Part shown: positions 33,426 to 42,011 of the stretch, piece by piece | Layout: every line of letters starts with the position of its first letter | Position numbering within the stretch: the stretch's first letter is position 1 | Assembly (NCBI RefSeq): GCF_006716485.1 | Contig: NZ_VFPD01000001.1 | Span: forward strand, 2,059,314-2,123,313 | DNA length: 64,000 bases | DNA from: Chryseobacterium aquifrigidense | GTDB lineage: Bacteria; Bacteroidota; Bacteroidia; Flavobacteriales; Weeksellaceae | Direction: 5' to 3' | The notes under the pieces: model-generated | Told to the model about the DNA's origin: nothing | Seen by the model: the letters and a program-made list of their open reading frames with translations, nothing else | Databases searched by the model: none | Made by a program: the position numbers and the translations under genes

Positions 33426-35906
33426 ATGAAAGTAAAAGAAATAACACTAAATGAATTTAGAAAAAATCAGAATTCTACTTTTTTTAATGATGCATATATA
33501 AAACTTCAGCTAGGCCAAAATCTATCTGAAGAGGAAATTATTAATTTACTTTCTAACGCTATAATATTTTCAAATTGGGGAGATTCAAATTTACAAAGGC
33601 TTGGATATAAAATTATTGTTTCTTATTCTAATATATATTCAGATTACAAACCATTGTATGATTTTGCAATAAACAAAGGCTATATTCCCATTTCAAAGTT
33701 TATCGAAAATAATCATTCATCTAATAAAGATTTTGAAGAACATTTCTTTGGACTATTCTTTTCTTCATTTAAAGAAAATTTTAAAGAAAAAAATTATTAT
33801 ATCTCAAATGGTCAAAAAAAATTAATAGAATTTGCTACAAAAAATAATTCTAGTTTCGTCTTAGTCGCTCCAACATCATATGGTAAGTCAGAAATTATTA
33901 TTAATAAAGTTTATGATAATCTAGACAAAAGAATCTGTATAATTGTCCCAAGTAAAGCACTCTTATCACAAACAAAAAAAAGACTATTAGATAATTCTTT
34001 TAATAACGAACTATCTAGGATAATTACTCACCCAGAAATGTTCAAAGGAACTGAGCAAGAATTCGTTGCAGTATTAACACAAGAAAGATTATTAAGACTA
34101 TTGCAAAAAAATGAATCTTTAAATTTTGATTTAGTATTAATTGACGAAGCTCATAATTTATTTGGAGATAAAAAAAATGATAGCAGATCAATTTTGCTAG
34201 CTCAAACTATCATAATTTTGAAGGCTAGAAATAGCAATGTAAACTTTAATTTTTTCTCTCCATTTATTTCAAACCCTGAAAATTTAAAAGTAAGACAATT
34301 GAATTACGAGGTATCATCTAGGGATACAGATGAATTTATTAAATCAGAAAAATACTATATATGTAATGTTTTTGAGTCATCTGGGCAACTTTTACTTTAT
34401 GATCAATTTTCTAACTCTTTGATAAACACAGGGAATACTTATACAAATACAATTGAAATTTTAAAGCACGAAAAAGCTTCAAAAAATATTGTATATCTGA
34501 ATCGTCCTAAGCATATAGAGGATTTTTCACAAAAATTAGCTGAAAGCTTTGAGGAAAAAAACTTTGATATAAGTGAATTAATCAATACAATTTCAGACTT
34601 TTTACATCCAGAATATAATTTAATAAAATGTATAAGAAAAGGAATTGTTTATCACCATGGAGGCATGCCAGAAATTGTTAGGCTTTATGTTGAAAATGTT
34701 TTTTCAAAATTAGATTATTTAAATTTTGTAATTACTAGCTCAACCTTATTAGAAGGCGTAAATATTCCGGCAGAAAAAATATTTTTATTATCAACAAAAA
34801 AAGGTAGATCAAATTTATCAATATCTCAATTCAAAAATCTAATTGGAAGAGTAAATCGTTTTAGTGAAATATTCAATAAAGAAAAAGGCAATCTTGAACT
34901 TTTGGAACCACATATTTTCATAATAAAAAGTGAATACGAAAATAGAAGAGCTAATATTGAAAATTTTATAAAGTCAAGAGCTCGAATAGAATTAAAAATT
35001 GTTGATGAAGTCAATAATCTTTTTTTAAAAGACGAAGATTCTTTAACTCCTGAAGACACATCAGAATTACACAAATCCTTAGAATACTTAGAAAATATTG
35101 AACCTAATTCAACCGATTTAGTAAATGTAGAATACGTTTCATCAATTATTGCAAAATTGTGTTATCAAAATAATATTTATGACTTTGATATAAAAGCAAA
35201 TGAACAAATGCTCAATAAGAATCTTTTAGATTACACCAAGCAGCTGTTTTCTACAATAAGAGATTGTAATCAATTAATGTATGCAATATATTCTATATTC
35301 TTAAAAAATATTGAAATATTTGAAGATAATATTAAACGTTTACAAAATTCCTCAGCAAGAAATTTTTATTCTATGATTCTGGGCTGGAGAAGTTCAAGTG
35401 CTTCGTTTAAAGAAATGATTGGAAGTTTTATGAGACATTGGTCATCTTTGACAGATACCGAACTACTAGTTTATATTGGTGAAAGATGGGGAGAAGAAAA
35501 AAGAAATTTCACTGATATTAAAGAATTATATGTTGATTTAAGAAAAAAGAATAATTCTCAACGAGTAAATTTAGCAATACTAAAAATAAAAGAAGAGCAA
35601 GATTTCGTAGAATTCAATCTTTTAAAATACATTGAAATTATAAATGAATTAGGACTTATTGAATTGGATTTTTATGATAAAATAAAGTATGGTACTTCGG
35701 ATAAAAAATTAATTACTTTATTGAAAAATGGTTTTTCTATTGAACTCTCAAAGTGTATTACTCAAATCCAATATTCTAAGTTTATTCAAATAAATACTAT
35801 AACAGAAGAAGTTATTATAAATAATGAAATTATTGATGAAATGCATTTAAATAATGAGAATAAAATTTTAATATTTGAAATTAAGTTTCATATAAATCAA
35901 CGATAA
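33426..35906 (+). CDS. hamB: HamB-like DEAD/DEAH-box helicase of a Hachiman-type defence system
   Basis: 826 residues. Superfamily 2 motifs in order: Walker A APTSYGKS at 148-155, motif Ia IIVPSKALLSQT near 172-183, DEAH at 240-243 in LVLIDEAHNLF, HHGGMPE in domain 2, motif V TSSTLLEGVNIP and motif VI IGRVNR near 472-477. The long helical C-terminus (about 500-826) has no recognisable domain. The size and partner fit HamB rather than a generic repair helicase. Followed by two further genes of the same base composition. Confidence 0.8.
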   Translation: MKVKEITLNEFRKNQNSTFFNDAYIKLQLGQNLSEEEIINLLSNAIIFSNWGDSNLQRLGYKIIVSYSNIYSDYKPLYDFAINKGYIPISKFIENNHSSNKDFEEHFFGLFFSSFKENFKEKNYYISNGQKKLIEFATKNNSSFVLVAPTSYGKSEIIINKVYDNLDKRICIIVPSKALLSQTKKRLLDNSFNNELSRIITHPEMFKGTEQEFVAVLTQERLLRLLQKNESLNFDLVLIDEAHNLFGDKKNDSRSILLAQTIIILKARNSNVNFNFFSPFISNPENLKVRQLNYEVSSRDTDEFIKSEKYYICNVFESSGQLLLYDQFSNSLINTGNTYTNTIEILKHEKASKNIVYLNRPKHIEDFSQKLAESFEEKNFDISELINTISDFLHPEYNLIKCIRKGIVYHHGGMPEIVRLYVENVFSKLDYLNFVITSSTLLEGVNIPAEKIFLLSTKKGRSNLSISQFKNLIGRVNRFSEIFNKEKGNLELLEPHIFIIKSEYENRRANIENFIKSRARIELKIVDEVNNLFLKDEDSLTPEDTSELHKSLEYLENIEPNSTDLVNVEYVSSIIAKLCYQNNIYDFDIKANEQMLNKNLLDYTKQLFSTIRDCNQLMYAIYSIFLKNIEIFEDNIKRLQNSSARNFYSMILGWRSSSASFKEMIGSFMRHWSSLTDTELLVYIGERWGEEKRNFTDIKELYVDLRKKNNSQRVNLAILKIKEEQDFVEFNLLKYIEIINELGLIELDFYDKIKYGTSDKKLITLLKNGFSIELSKCITQIQYSKFIQINTITEEVIINNEIIDEMHLNNENKILIFEIKFHINQR

Positions 35907-35927
35907 ATATAATAAAATCAAACTATC

Positions 35928-36167
35928 ATGAAAAAACAGCAAATCAAACAATTACTTATCAAATATTTTCAAGAAAAAAAAGTATATGAAAGTGTAAATC
36001 AAAACGAATTAGATAATGTAGCTGAAAAGCTTTCTAAATTAACATTTATAACTAAAGATATTTTATTTAAATACATAAATGAAATATCATATTTAATTAA
36101 AGAATCTGTTGATTTTTCAGATACTGAATATTTATTATCTCAGATTATAAACATTATTAACAAATAA
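35928..36167 (+). CDS. small helical protein in the Hachiman-like operon
   Basis: 79 residues, starting MKKQQIKQLLIKYFQEKKVY, almost wholly helical, Lys/Glu/Ile-rich and without membrane segment. It begins 21 bp after hamB and ends 3 bp before the membrane protein gene, so it is tightly inside the operon. It may be an adaptor or regulator, but no family was recognised. Base composition equals that of its neighbours, which supports joint transfer. Confidence 0.7.
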   Translation: MKKQQIKQLLIKYFQEKKVYESVNQNELDNVAEKLSKLTFITKDILFKYINEISYLIKESVDFSDTEYLLSQIINIINK

Positions 36168-36170
36168 TAA

Positions 36171-36923
36171 ATGGATTATAATCAGATAATACTTGATGAA
36201 AAAAATAGTCTAAACACTTTATTAAAAGATTTTATTGTTCAAAATAAAAATATTTCAGATAATGATGACGCACAAAAGGTTGTAAATAATTTTATCACTT
36301 CATTCTCAACTTTGTTGTCAAAAACAAATAAATGTATTTCTGACTGTCATCAAAAAAACGATTTTTTTTATAGTAGTGATTTAAAAAATGATTTTAAAGC
36401 AACTATAGAAAATTATTTAACCACATCATTTACGCTAATTGATATAATTGATATCCTGATTGAAAAATATAACCTTCCACCATGGAATATTAATGATAGT
36501 TCATTTTATATAATTCAAAAATTTATAAGTTCTTTTTTTTCTAAAAAAGAAAAGGAAAAAATTATAATTGAATTCAATAAAAGGAATATCAAAACAGATG
36601 GTTTTAATTTAAAATTTAAAAAATTGAAAACAAAATATTTACAAATACAATTATGGGTTGGAATTCCTCTTTTAATTCTGACTGCTACAATAATTTTATT
36701 TGCTGAGTTATTTATTGGAAAAGCTTTTAATGGTATGCAATTAACTCTAACTAAAGCGTTACTAGCATTATCTATTTCAATAGTAGGCTCCTCATTGATT
36801 GAAGGTCAGATCGAGACCAATTGGTCAATTAAAAAAGGAATTACCATTCGAACAATTGGTTGGGCCGGAATATTTATTTTAATATATCTAGTAAACCCTT
36901 CTAATCCTGGGGATGTACATTAA
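36171..36923 (+). CDS. three-helix membrane protein in the Hachiman-like operon (candidate effector)
   Basis: 250 residues. A helical cytosolic domain of about 155 residues is followed by three membrane helices (about 160-182, 192-212, 226-243) and a short tail. It starts 3 bp after the 79-residue gene. No enzyme motif is visible. Membrane proteins as last gene of a defence operon are often effectors that damage the membrane, but here this is only an inference from position and topology. Not part of the standard two-gene Hachiman definition. Confidence 0.72.
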   Translation: MDYNQIILDEKNSLNTLLKDFIVQNKNISDNDDAQKVVNNFITSFSTLLSKTNKCISDCHQKNDFFYSSDLKNDFKATIENYLTTSFTLIDIIDILIEKYNLPPWNINDSSFYIIQKFISSFFSKKEKEKIIIEFNKRNIKTDGFNLKFKKLKTKYLQIQLWVGIPLLILTATIILFAELFIGKAFNGMQLTLTKALLALSISIVGSSLIEGQIETNWSIKKGITIRTIGWAGIFILIYLVNPSNPGDVH

Positions 36924-37013
36924 ATAAAATTCTTAGACTAGATTATCACTAGCTCGAATTTGCAAATTTTGCGTTAAGAAAAAATCCTATATAAATAATA
37001 AGAACCAATAAAA

Positions 37014-37047
37014 AATATAAAACCTGCTGAGAAGCAGGTTTTATATT
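37014..37047 (+). terminator. intrinsic terminator after the Hachiman-like operon
   Basis: AATATAAAACCTGCT-GAGA-AGCAGGTTTTATATT, 15-bp perfect stem. It lies 90 bp after the membrane protein gene and may mark the end of the island. Confidence 0.8.
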
Positions 37048-37075
37048 ATCAGTAACATGATCATTACTCTTAATA

Positions 37076-37142
37076 GGAATAAAGCCCGTTTCTATTGATA
37101 TTGAGATTCTTCACTCCATTGCATTTCACTCAGAATGACAGT
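37076..37142. repeat. fragments of the GGCT/CCCGTTTCTATTGATA and GAGATTCTTC repeat families
   Basis: AAAGCCCGTTTCTATTGATA (37081-37100) is a half unit of the palindrome family. It is joined to TTGAGATTCTTCACTCCATT and CACTCAGAATGACA, a half of the TGTCATTC family. Confidence 0.6.
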
Positions 37143-37160
37143 TTTCCTTACAAATATCAG

Positions 37161-37922
37161 TTAAGATTCTACCAGCATTGCTCCATCTTTCAAAATCATA
37201 TACTCCTGTCCTACTTCCTCTGAAATGTTTTTCAAATCCTGCTCATCAAAAACCTGAGGGATGTAGCATTTCTCATGTGCAAACAATCCGTAATGGATGG
37301 GTACCAGCTTTTTGGCATGCAGAAGATGAGCTGCTGCAAAGGCTTCTTTCAGATTGAGGGAAGCGGGAACTGGGCTGTATTCTAATCCAATGATCTCAAA
37401 ATTTACTACTACGCCGTTTACGGGTAAGAAAGCGTAATTTATATTGGGATTTTCTTTTCCAAGTTTCCAGAACTGGTTGTGCCAGATGGTATCTCCACCA
37501 TGAAATATTTTGGTCGTTCCATCATCGACAATCCAGGAAGATTGTATTTCTCCTACTCCATCCATAGCAAATACGGGTTTGAAGGTGATATTATTTTCTG
37601 TGAAGGTTTCATCAAGATCAAGAACAATAATTTCTACGTCATCCACCAACTTTTTTACAACAGTTTCCAGTCCTGCATAGACAATCAGTTTACCGTCTTT
37701 TTTTAAGCATTTTCGAATCACTCCTTTATCAAAATGATCAAGATGCATATGCGTAAACAGAATATAATCTGCCTTTACATGGTCTGAAAATTCTATAAGA
37801 TTCTCTACGGCATCTCCCAAAACAGGTTTATAGTAAGAGAAATCTTCTACAGCATCTATTAAGATGGTTTTGTTGTGTGAAGTGAGGCGGATGCCTGCCC
37901 AGTTTAATTTTTGTATTTCCAT
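37161..37922 (-). CDS. MBL-fold metal-dependent hydrolase (UlaG/YtkL-like)
   Basis: About 253 residues from MEIQKLNWAGIRLTSHNKTI; the ATG at 37922 fits the family better than 37937. The metal motif HMHLDH follows a strand at DYILFT, with GDTIWHNQFW and IPIHYGLFAHE later. This is the short beta-lactamase-like group that includes UlaG and UPF0173 proteins. It is cytosolic. Substrate unknown. It flanks the defence island on the right and has normal base composition, so it is probably part of the core genome. Confidence 0.88.
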   Translation of the reverse strand: MEIQKLNWAGIRLTSHNKTILIDAVEDFSYYKPVLGDAVENLIEFSDHVKADYILFTHMHLDHFDKGVIRKCLKKDGKLIVYAGLETVVKKLVDDVEIIVLDLDETFTENNITFKPVFAMDGVGEIQSSWIVDDGTTKIFHGGDTIWHNQFWKLGKENPNINYAFLPVNGVVVNFEIIGLEYSPVPASLNLKEAFAAAHLLHAKKLVPIHYGLFAHEKCYIPQVFDEQDLKNISEEVGQEYMILKDGAMLVES

Positions 37923-37937
37923 ATTCTTTTTTAGCAA

Positions 37938-38299
37938 AGGAAAAGACTTACGAAAGGCCAGTCAATAAACAAAAGATAATTAATGGAGTGTTTTACGGAT
38001 GGGAGATGGAAGTTGATTATTTCTCTACAGTTTCTATTGTCTTTTCTTTGAATTAACAGTAAGGATTTTATAAACGCAAAGTTTTTATTTATTAACTGCA
38101 GATTCTAAGGGGGCAAAGAAGGCGGCAAAGCCGTTGTCCAAGCTAATGATAAGAGCACGCTTCATCAAATCGATTGAAAATCGATTCATCCTTTGCTCAC
38201 TTATAATGTGGATTTAAAATTGAAACTTTGCGTTAAAAAAACTCTGCAAGATAATATAGTCTTAGTAAGTTCTTTTATTATCTTCAAATTTCCAGCTTA
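37938..38299. other. 362-bp intergenic region with palindromic repeat words
   Basis: Holds ATCGATTGAAAATCGATTCATC (about 38169-38190; palindromic ATCGATT/AATCGAT) followed by CTTTGCTCAC, and AACTTTGCGTTAAAAAAAC. The same words occur at about 45960-46020 in the other order. No gene seen. Confidence 0.5.
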
Positions 38300-38842
38300 T
38301 TACAAAATCCTTTTCCTAATTCTGCTTAAAGAGATTGGCGTAATACCAATATAAGAGGCCAGGTATTTCAGAGGAATATTCTGAATGTAATGAGGTTTGT
38401 TCTTGAGCAAGTATTCATAGAGGTCCTGTGGAGTGTTTTTCAGCAGGAGCATTTCTCTTTTCATCGCAGCACTAAGTTTTCTGCTCAGATAGTAATTCTG
38501 CACGAAACGGCAGTGTGGATTTACAGCAAACAGGTTTTTCACTTCATCCAAGGTAATCTCCCATGCCAATCCTTTATTGATGGATTCGTAAACGGCACCG
38601 GAGTTTTTTTCTTCTACAGTGAAAATATCACCGGGAAAGTAAAATTCTGCACAGATTTCGGTATCAATATCCGAAGTGCTGTTGATGTAATATTTACGGA
38701 CAAGCCCATCTTCTACAAGATAGGCTTTGTTGTCAGTAAATATGTTTTTCTTTGAAAATTCAACCTCAGCAAACTTCTCCCATACAGGATCACTATCCTC
38801 TACGTTCAGGTGTGAAAACAGTTTTTTGTTGATCGTTGCCAA
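38300..38842 (-). CDS. Crp/Fnr family transcriptional regulator
   Basis: 180 residues. A cyclic-nucleotide-binding-like barrel (FTDNKAYLVEDGLVRKYYIN) is followed by a C-terminal helix-turn-helix, IPLKYLASYIGITPISLSRI. It lacks an Fe-S cluster. The start is 14 bp after the hutU stop codon, both on the minus strand, so it may be co-transcribed with hutU; a link to histidine catabolism is possible but unproven. Confidence 0.88.
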   Translation of the reverse strand: MATINKKLFSHLNVEDSDPVWEKFAEVEFSKKNIFTDNKAYLVEDGLVRKYYINSTSDIDTEICAEFYFPGDIFTVEEKNSGAVYESINKGLAWEITLDEVKNLFAVNPHCRFVQNYYLSRKLSAAMKREMLLLKNTPQDLYEYLLKNKPHYIQNIPLKYLASYIGITPISLSRIRKRIL

Positions 38843-38856
38843 TGCTGAATTTTATA

Positions 38857-40842
38857 TTATAGTAAATTTTCGTCTACAAGGTTTGGAAGCGTTACTTTCA
38901 GATTAGGTTCTGCTTCCATCGCTCTTTTAATAGCGAAAACAGCGCCTTCGTTTCTCGCCCAGCTTCTTCTTGAGATTCCGTTGTTTACGTCCCAGAAAAG
39001 CATGGATTTTAATCTTCTGTCGGCATCATCACTTCCGTCAAGGAGCATTCCGAAACCACCGTTGATCACTTCGCCCCAGCCTACTCCACCACCATTGTGA
39101 ATAGACACCCATGTAGCTCCACGGAAACTGTCTCCAATCACGTTGTGAATGGCCATATCTGCCGTAAATCTTGATCCGTCATAGATATTGGAAGTCTCTC
39201 TGTAAGGAGAATCTGTCCCTGAAACATCGTGGTGATCTCTACCTAATACTACAGGTCCGATTTCTCCGTTTTTAATAGCTTTATTGAAGGCTTCTGCAAT
39301 TTTCATTCTTCCTTCTGCATCTGCATAAAGGATTCTGGCCTGGGAACCTACCACCAGTTTATTTTCCTGTGCTCCTTTGATCCACTGGATGTTGTCTTTC
39401 ATCTGCTGCTGAATCTCTTCCGGAGAATTTTTAACCATTTCCTCCAATACTGCACATGCGATATCATCCGTTTTCTGCAGATCTTCCGGATTTCCACTGG
39501 AACATACCCAACGGAATGGTCCGAAACCATAATCGAAACACATAGGCCCCATAATATCCTGTACATAACTCGGATATCTGAATTCTCTTCCTAATGTCGG
39601 ATTTTCTGCCATTACATCAGCACCGGCTCTGGAAGCTTCCAGTAAAAAGGCATTTCCGTAGTCGAAGAAATAGGTTCCTTTTGCGGTATGTTTATTGATC
39701 GCTGCAGCATGTCTTCTCAATGTTTCCTGAACTTTTTCTTTGAATAATTCAGGATTTTCAGCCATCATGGTATTAGATTCTTCAAAACTTTGTCCGGCAG
39801 GATAGTAACCACCCGCCCAAGGATTGTGAAGTGAAGTCTGATCTGATCCGATGTCAATTCTTACATCTTCCTGATCAAATTTTTCCCAAACTTCAACAAT
39901 ATTTCCAAGGTAAGCCAAAGACACAGTTTCTTTGTTAGCCTGTGCTTCTCTTACTCTTTTAACCAATTCATCAAGATCTTCATGGATTTCATTCACCCAT
40001 TTCTGATCGTGGCGGATTTTTGTGATCTTAGGGTTCACTTCTGCACATACCGTAACACAGCCTGCTATATTTCCTGCTTTTGGCTGAGCTCCACTCATTC
40101 CACCTAATCCTGAAGTTACAAAAAGTCCTCCTTTAGGCTCTTTTTTGATTTTTCTGAAAGCATTTAGCACCGTAATCGTTGTTCCGTGAACAATCCCCTG
40201 AGGGCCGATATACATATAACTTCCTGCAGTCATCTGTCCATACTGGGTAACCCCTAATGCATTGAACTTCTCCCAATCATCCGGTTTTGAATAGTTAGGG
40301 ATCATCATACCATTCGTTACAACCACTCTTGGTGCATCTTTATGAGACGGGAACAATCCCATCGGATGTCCTGAATACATCACCAATGTCTGATCATTAT
40401 TCATTTCCGACAGATATCTCATTGTCAACAGATACTGTGCCCAGTTTGAGAAAACCGCTCCGTTTCCACCATAGGTAATCAGTTCGTGAGGGTGCTGGGC
40501 CACGGCATAATCCAGGTTATTCTGAATCATCAGCATAATGGCTTTGGCTTGCTCAGACTTTCCGGGATAATCTGTGATAGGTCTTGCCTTCATTTCATAA
40601 TCCGGACGGAAACGGTACATATAAATCCTTCCGTAGTCTTCCAGTTCCTGTTTAAATTCAGGAATCAGCTCTGCATGAAACTGAGGATCAAAATAACGTA
40701 AAGCATTCTTCAATGCCAGTTTTTTCTCTTCTTCTCCTAAAATTTCTTTACGCTTCGGAGCATGGTTGATATTCGTCTCATATGGTTTGGGTTGTGGCAG
40801 CTGATCAGGAATCCCCTGCTGTATCTGTTCTTGAAATGTCAT
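38857..40842 (-). CDS. hutU: urocanate hydratase (long form)
   Basis: 661 residues, about 100 longer than the usual 555-residue enzyme but the normal size in Bacteroidota. It converts urocanate to imidazolonepropionate in histidine degradation using tightly bound NAD. Landmarks: YMYIGPQGIVHGTTITVLNA, TSGLGGMSGAQPKAGNIAGC, IGSDQTSLHNPWAGGYYPAG, GPVVLGRDHHDVSGTDSPYR and SIHNGGGVGWGEVINGGFGM. No other hut gene lies nearby in this window. Confidence 0.96.
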   Translation of the reverse strand: MTFQEQIQQGIPDQLPQPKPYETNINHAPKRKEILGEEEKKLALKNALRYFDPQFHAELIPEFKQELEDYGRIYMYRFRPDYEMKARPITDYPGKSEQAKAIMLMIQNNLDYAVAQHPHELITYGGNGAVFSNWAQYLLTMRYLSEMNNDQTLVMYSGHPMGLFPSHKDAPRVVVTNGMMIPNYSKPDDWEKFNALGVTQYGQMTAGSYMYIGPQGIVHGTTITVLNAFRKIKKEPKGGLFVTSGLGGMSGAQPKAGNIAGCVTVCAEVNPKITKIRHDQKWVNEIHEDLDELVKRVREAQANKETVSLAYLGNIVEVWEKFDQEDVRIDIGSDQTSLHNPWAGGYYPAGQSFEESNTMMAENPELFKEKVQETLRRHAAAINKHTAKGTYFFDYGNAFLLEASRAGADVMAENPTLGREFRYPSYVQDIMGPMCFDYGFGPFRWVCSSGNPEDLQKTDDIACAVLEEMVKNSPEEIQQQMKDNIQWIKGAQENKLVVGSQARILYADAEGRMKIAEAFNKAIKNGEIGPVVLGRDHHDVSGTDSPYRETSNIYDGSRFTADMAIHNVIGDSFRGATWVSIHNGGGVGWGEVINGGFGMLLDGSDDADRRLKSMLFWDVNNGISRRSWARNEGAVFAIKRAMEAEPNLKVTLPNLVDENLL

Positions 40843-40932
40843 ATTACTATTTAAAGGTCTATGTTTTAAACAATGTTTGAAGTTTTAAAGATATTCAAAA
40901 TAGGAAATATAGGCAAGAGGGGAAAGAAGAAT

Positions 40933-40982
40933 GGTTTAAGGTTTAAGGTTTAAGGTTTAAGGTTTAAGGTTTAAGGTTTAAG
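40933..40982. repeat. tandem heptanucleotide array (GGTTTAA)n, about 7 copies
   Basis: GGTTTAA repeated seven times without change, upstream of hutU. Confidence 0.95.
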
Positions 40983-41046
40983 CAAAATTATTGAATCCGG
41001 ATATCTCACAATTTGATATTAATACTATATTTGAATAAATACACCT

Positions 41047-41103
41047 CAATTCCCCTCCCCCGGAGGGGTGGATTTCAAAGTTAACAAATTTGAAAGAGGG
41101 TGG
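41047..41103 (-). repeat. two-hairpin REP-like element, inverted, left of the DUF559 gene
   Basis: In reverse complement it reads CCACCCTCTTTCAAATTTGT...TTTGAAATCCACCCCTCCGG...GAGGGGAATTG. Compared with other copies the inner hairpin has a changed sequence (TTTCAAA/TTTGAAA instead of CAAAAATTC/GAATTTTTG) but keeps pairing. It ends 14 bp before the ATG. Confidence 0.8.
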
Positions 41104-41116
41104 TCAAAACACAACA

Positions 41117-41554
41117 ATGAAAGAAATCCTTACTACTATCAACGGAATTTCTATCCGCAGGAATTTCGTTGAAAATCTGCCCTACAATCACCATTTAAAA
41201 GTATTATTAAAAGAAAAACGCAAGGCTCGGATTCTGGGAGAAGTAATCTTCTGGAAGAAAGTCCGTGCAAAAAAATTTTATACCATTGATTTTGACAGAC
41301 AAAGGATTATTGGAAACTATATTGTTGATTTTTATGTCAAAAGATTAGGTCTCATCATTGAAATAGATGGTTCAAGCCATGATGAAAAAGAAGTTTATGA
41401 CAGCATAAGGCAGAAATATCTGGAGTCATTGGGATTATTGGTTTTCAGAATAAGTGATTTTGATGTAAGGAATAATCTGAGTCTGGTGATGAAGGAGTTG
41501 GAGGATTTTATTGTGCTGCATTATGGAACCACCCCGTCTTCAAAAATTCTTTAA
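41117..41554 (+). CDS. DUF559 endonuclease-like protein enclosed by inverted REP-like repeats
   Basis: 145 residues from the ATG at 41117 (41090 would start inside the repeat). DUF559 is a Vsr/restriction-endonuclease-like fold. Seen here: GEVIFWKKVRAKKFYTIDFD (Glu42), RQRIIGNYIVDFYV (Asp71) and LGLIIEIDGSSHDE (Glu82, Asp84), then SIRQKYLESLGLLVFRISDF. The last residues and the stop codon (41552-41554) are encoded by the right REP-like repeat, and an inverted copy lies 14 bp before the start. Dispersed solo copies elsewhere suggest the nuclease may move or maintain the repeat (inference). Confidence 0.85.
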   Translation: MKEILTTINGISIRRNFVENLPYNHHLKVLLKEKRKARILGEVIFWKKVRAKKFYTIDFDRQRIIGNYIVDFYVKRLGLIIEIDGSSHDEKEVYDSIRQKYLESLGLLVFRISDFDVRNNLSLVMKELEDFIVLHYGTTPSSKIL

Positions 41555-41588
41555 TTTTTGAATCTACCCCTCCGATGGAGGGGAATTG
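41529..41588 (+). repeat. two-hairpin REP-like element, right of the DUF559 gene
   Basis: CCACCCCGTCTTCAAAAATTC...ATTTTTGAATCTACCCCTCC...GGAGGGGAATTG. It overlaps the end of the DUF559 gene and supplies its stop codon; with 41047-41103 it forms a terminal inverted pair ending in GGGGAATTG. Confidence 0.85.
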
Positions 41589-41617
41589 TTCTTACGGATA
41601 TGAGTTGATATTCAACA

Positions 41618-41646
41618 TAAAAAAACCTTACTGAAATTCAATAAGG
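41618..41646 (-). terminator. intrinsic terminator of the gene at 41669
   Basis: On the minus strand CCTTATTGAA/TTCAGTAAGG followed by seven T. Confidence 0.7.
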
Positions 41647-41668
41647 CTGGTTTTTGTATCGTTAAAAT

Positions 41669-41962
41669 TTAGGTTAAAACATCATCATTTTCTTCTTCAT
41701 GGTCATCTTCATTATCGCTGAGACTCCAGTAGTTGTTTTCTTCATCTTCCTCTCCTATTTCTTCCATTTCATCATCGTCCTCAGCTCCGGGAATGTCTAG
41801 CCCTTTATCAATTTTATCATCGTCAAATTCTTCATCCAGAATTGGATTTCCGTCGCCATCGAGCGAAATATGTTTTTCTCTCTTAAATATATCTTCACTG
41901 GGGTTATAATCCATCTGTTCTAACCTCTTGTTTTGTTCATTAATATTTTTCTCTGGTGCCAT
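41669..41962 (-). CDS. small acidic protein, function unknown
   Basis: 97 residues, strongly acidic. The N-terminal half has PSEDIFKREKHISLDGDGNP and the C-terminal half is dominated by Asp and Glu (GAEDDDEMEEIGEEDEENNY). No signal or membrane segment. It is likely disordered. Similar acidic proteins are common in Flavobacteriia, without known function. It has its own terminator and is separated by 49 bp from the dehydrogenase upstream. Confidence 0.75.
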   Translation of the reverse strand: MAPEKNINEQNKRLEQMDYNPSEDIFKREKHISLDGDGNPILDEEFDDDKIDKGLDIPGAEDDDEMEEIGEEDEENNYWSLSDNEDDHEEENDDVLT

Positions 41963-42011
41963 ACTATTTAAGATTTTAGGTTTATATCATCAGAACAAAA
42001 ATAATTCCAAG

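Noticed and set aside
36171..36923. Toxin-antitoxin reading of the 79-residue and 250-residue genes
   Set aside because: No toxin or antitoxin motif and tight linkage with hamAB; accessory genes of the defence operon are the simpler reading.
41047..41588. CRISPR-like interpretation of the spaced repeats
   Set aside because: Repeats are inverted, only two are local, and the interval is a protein gene; no array of spacers.
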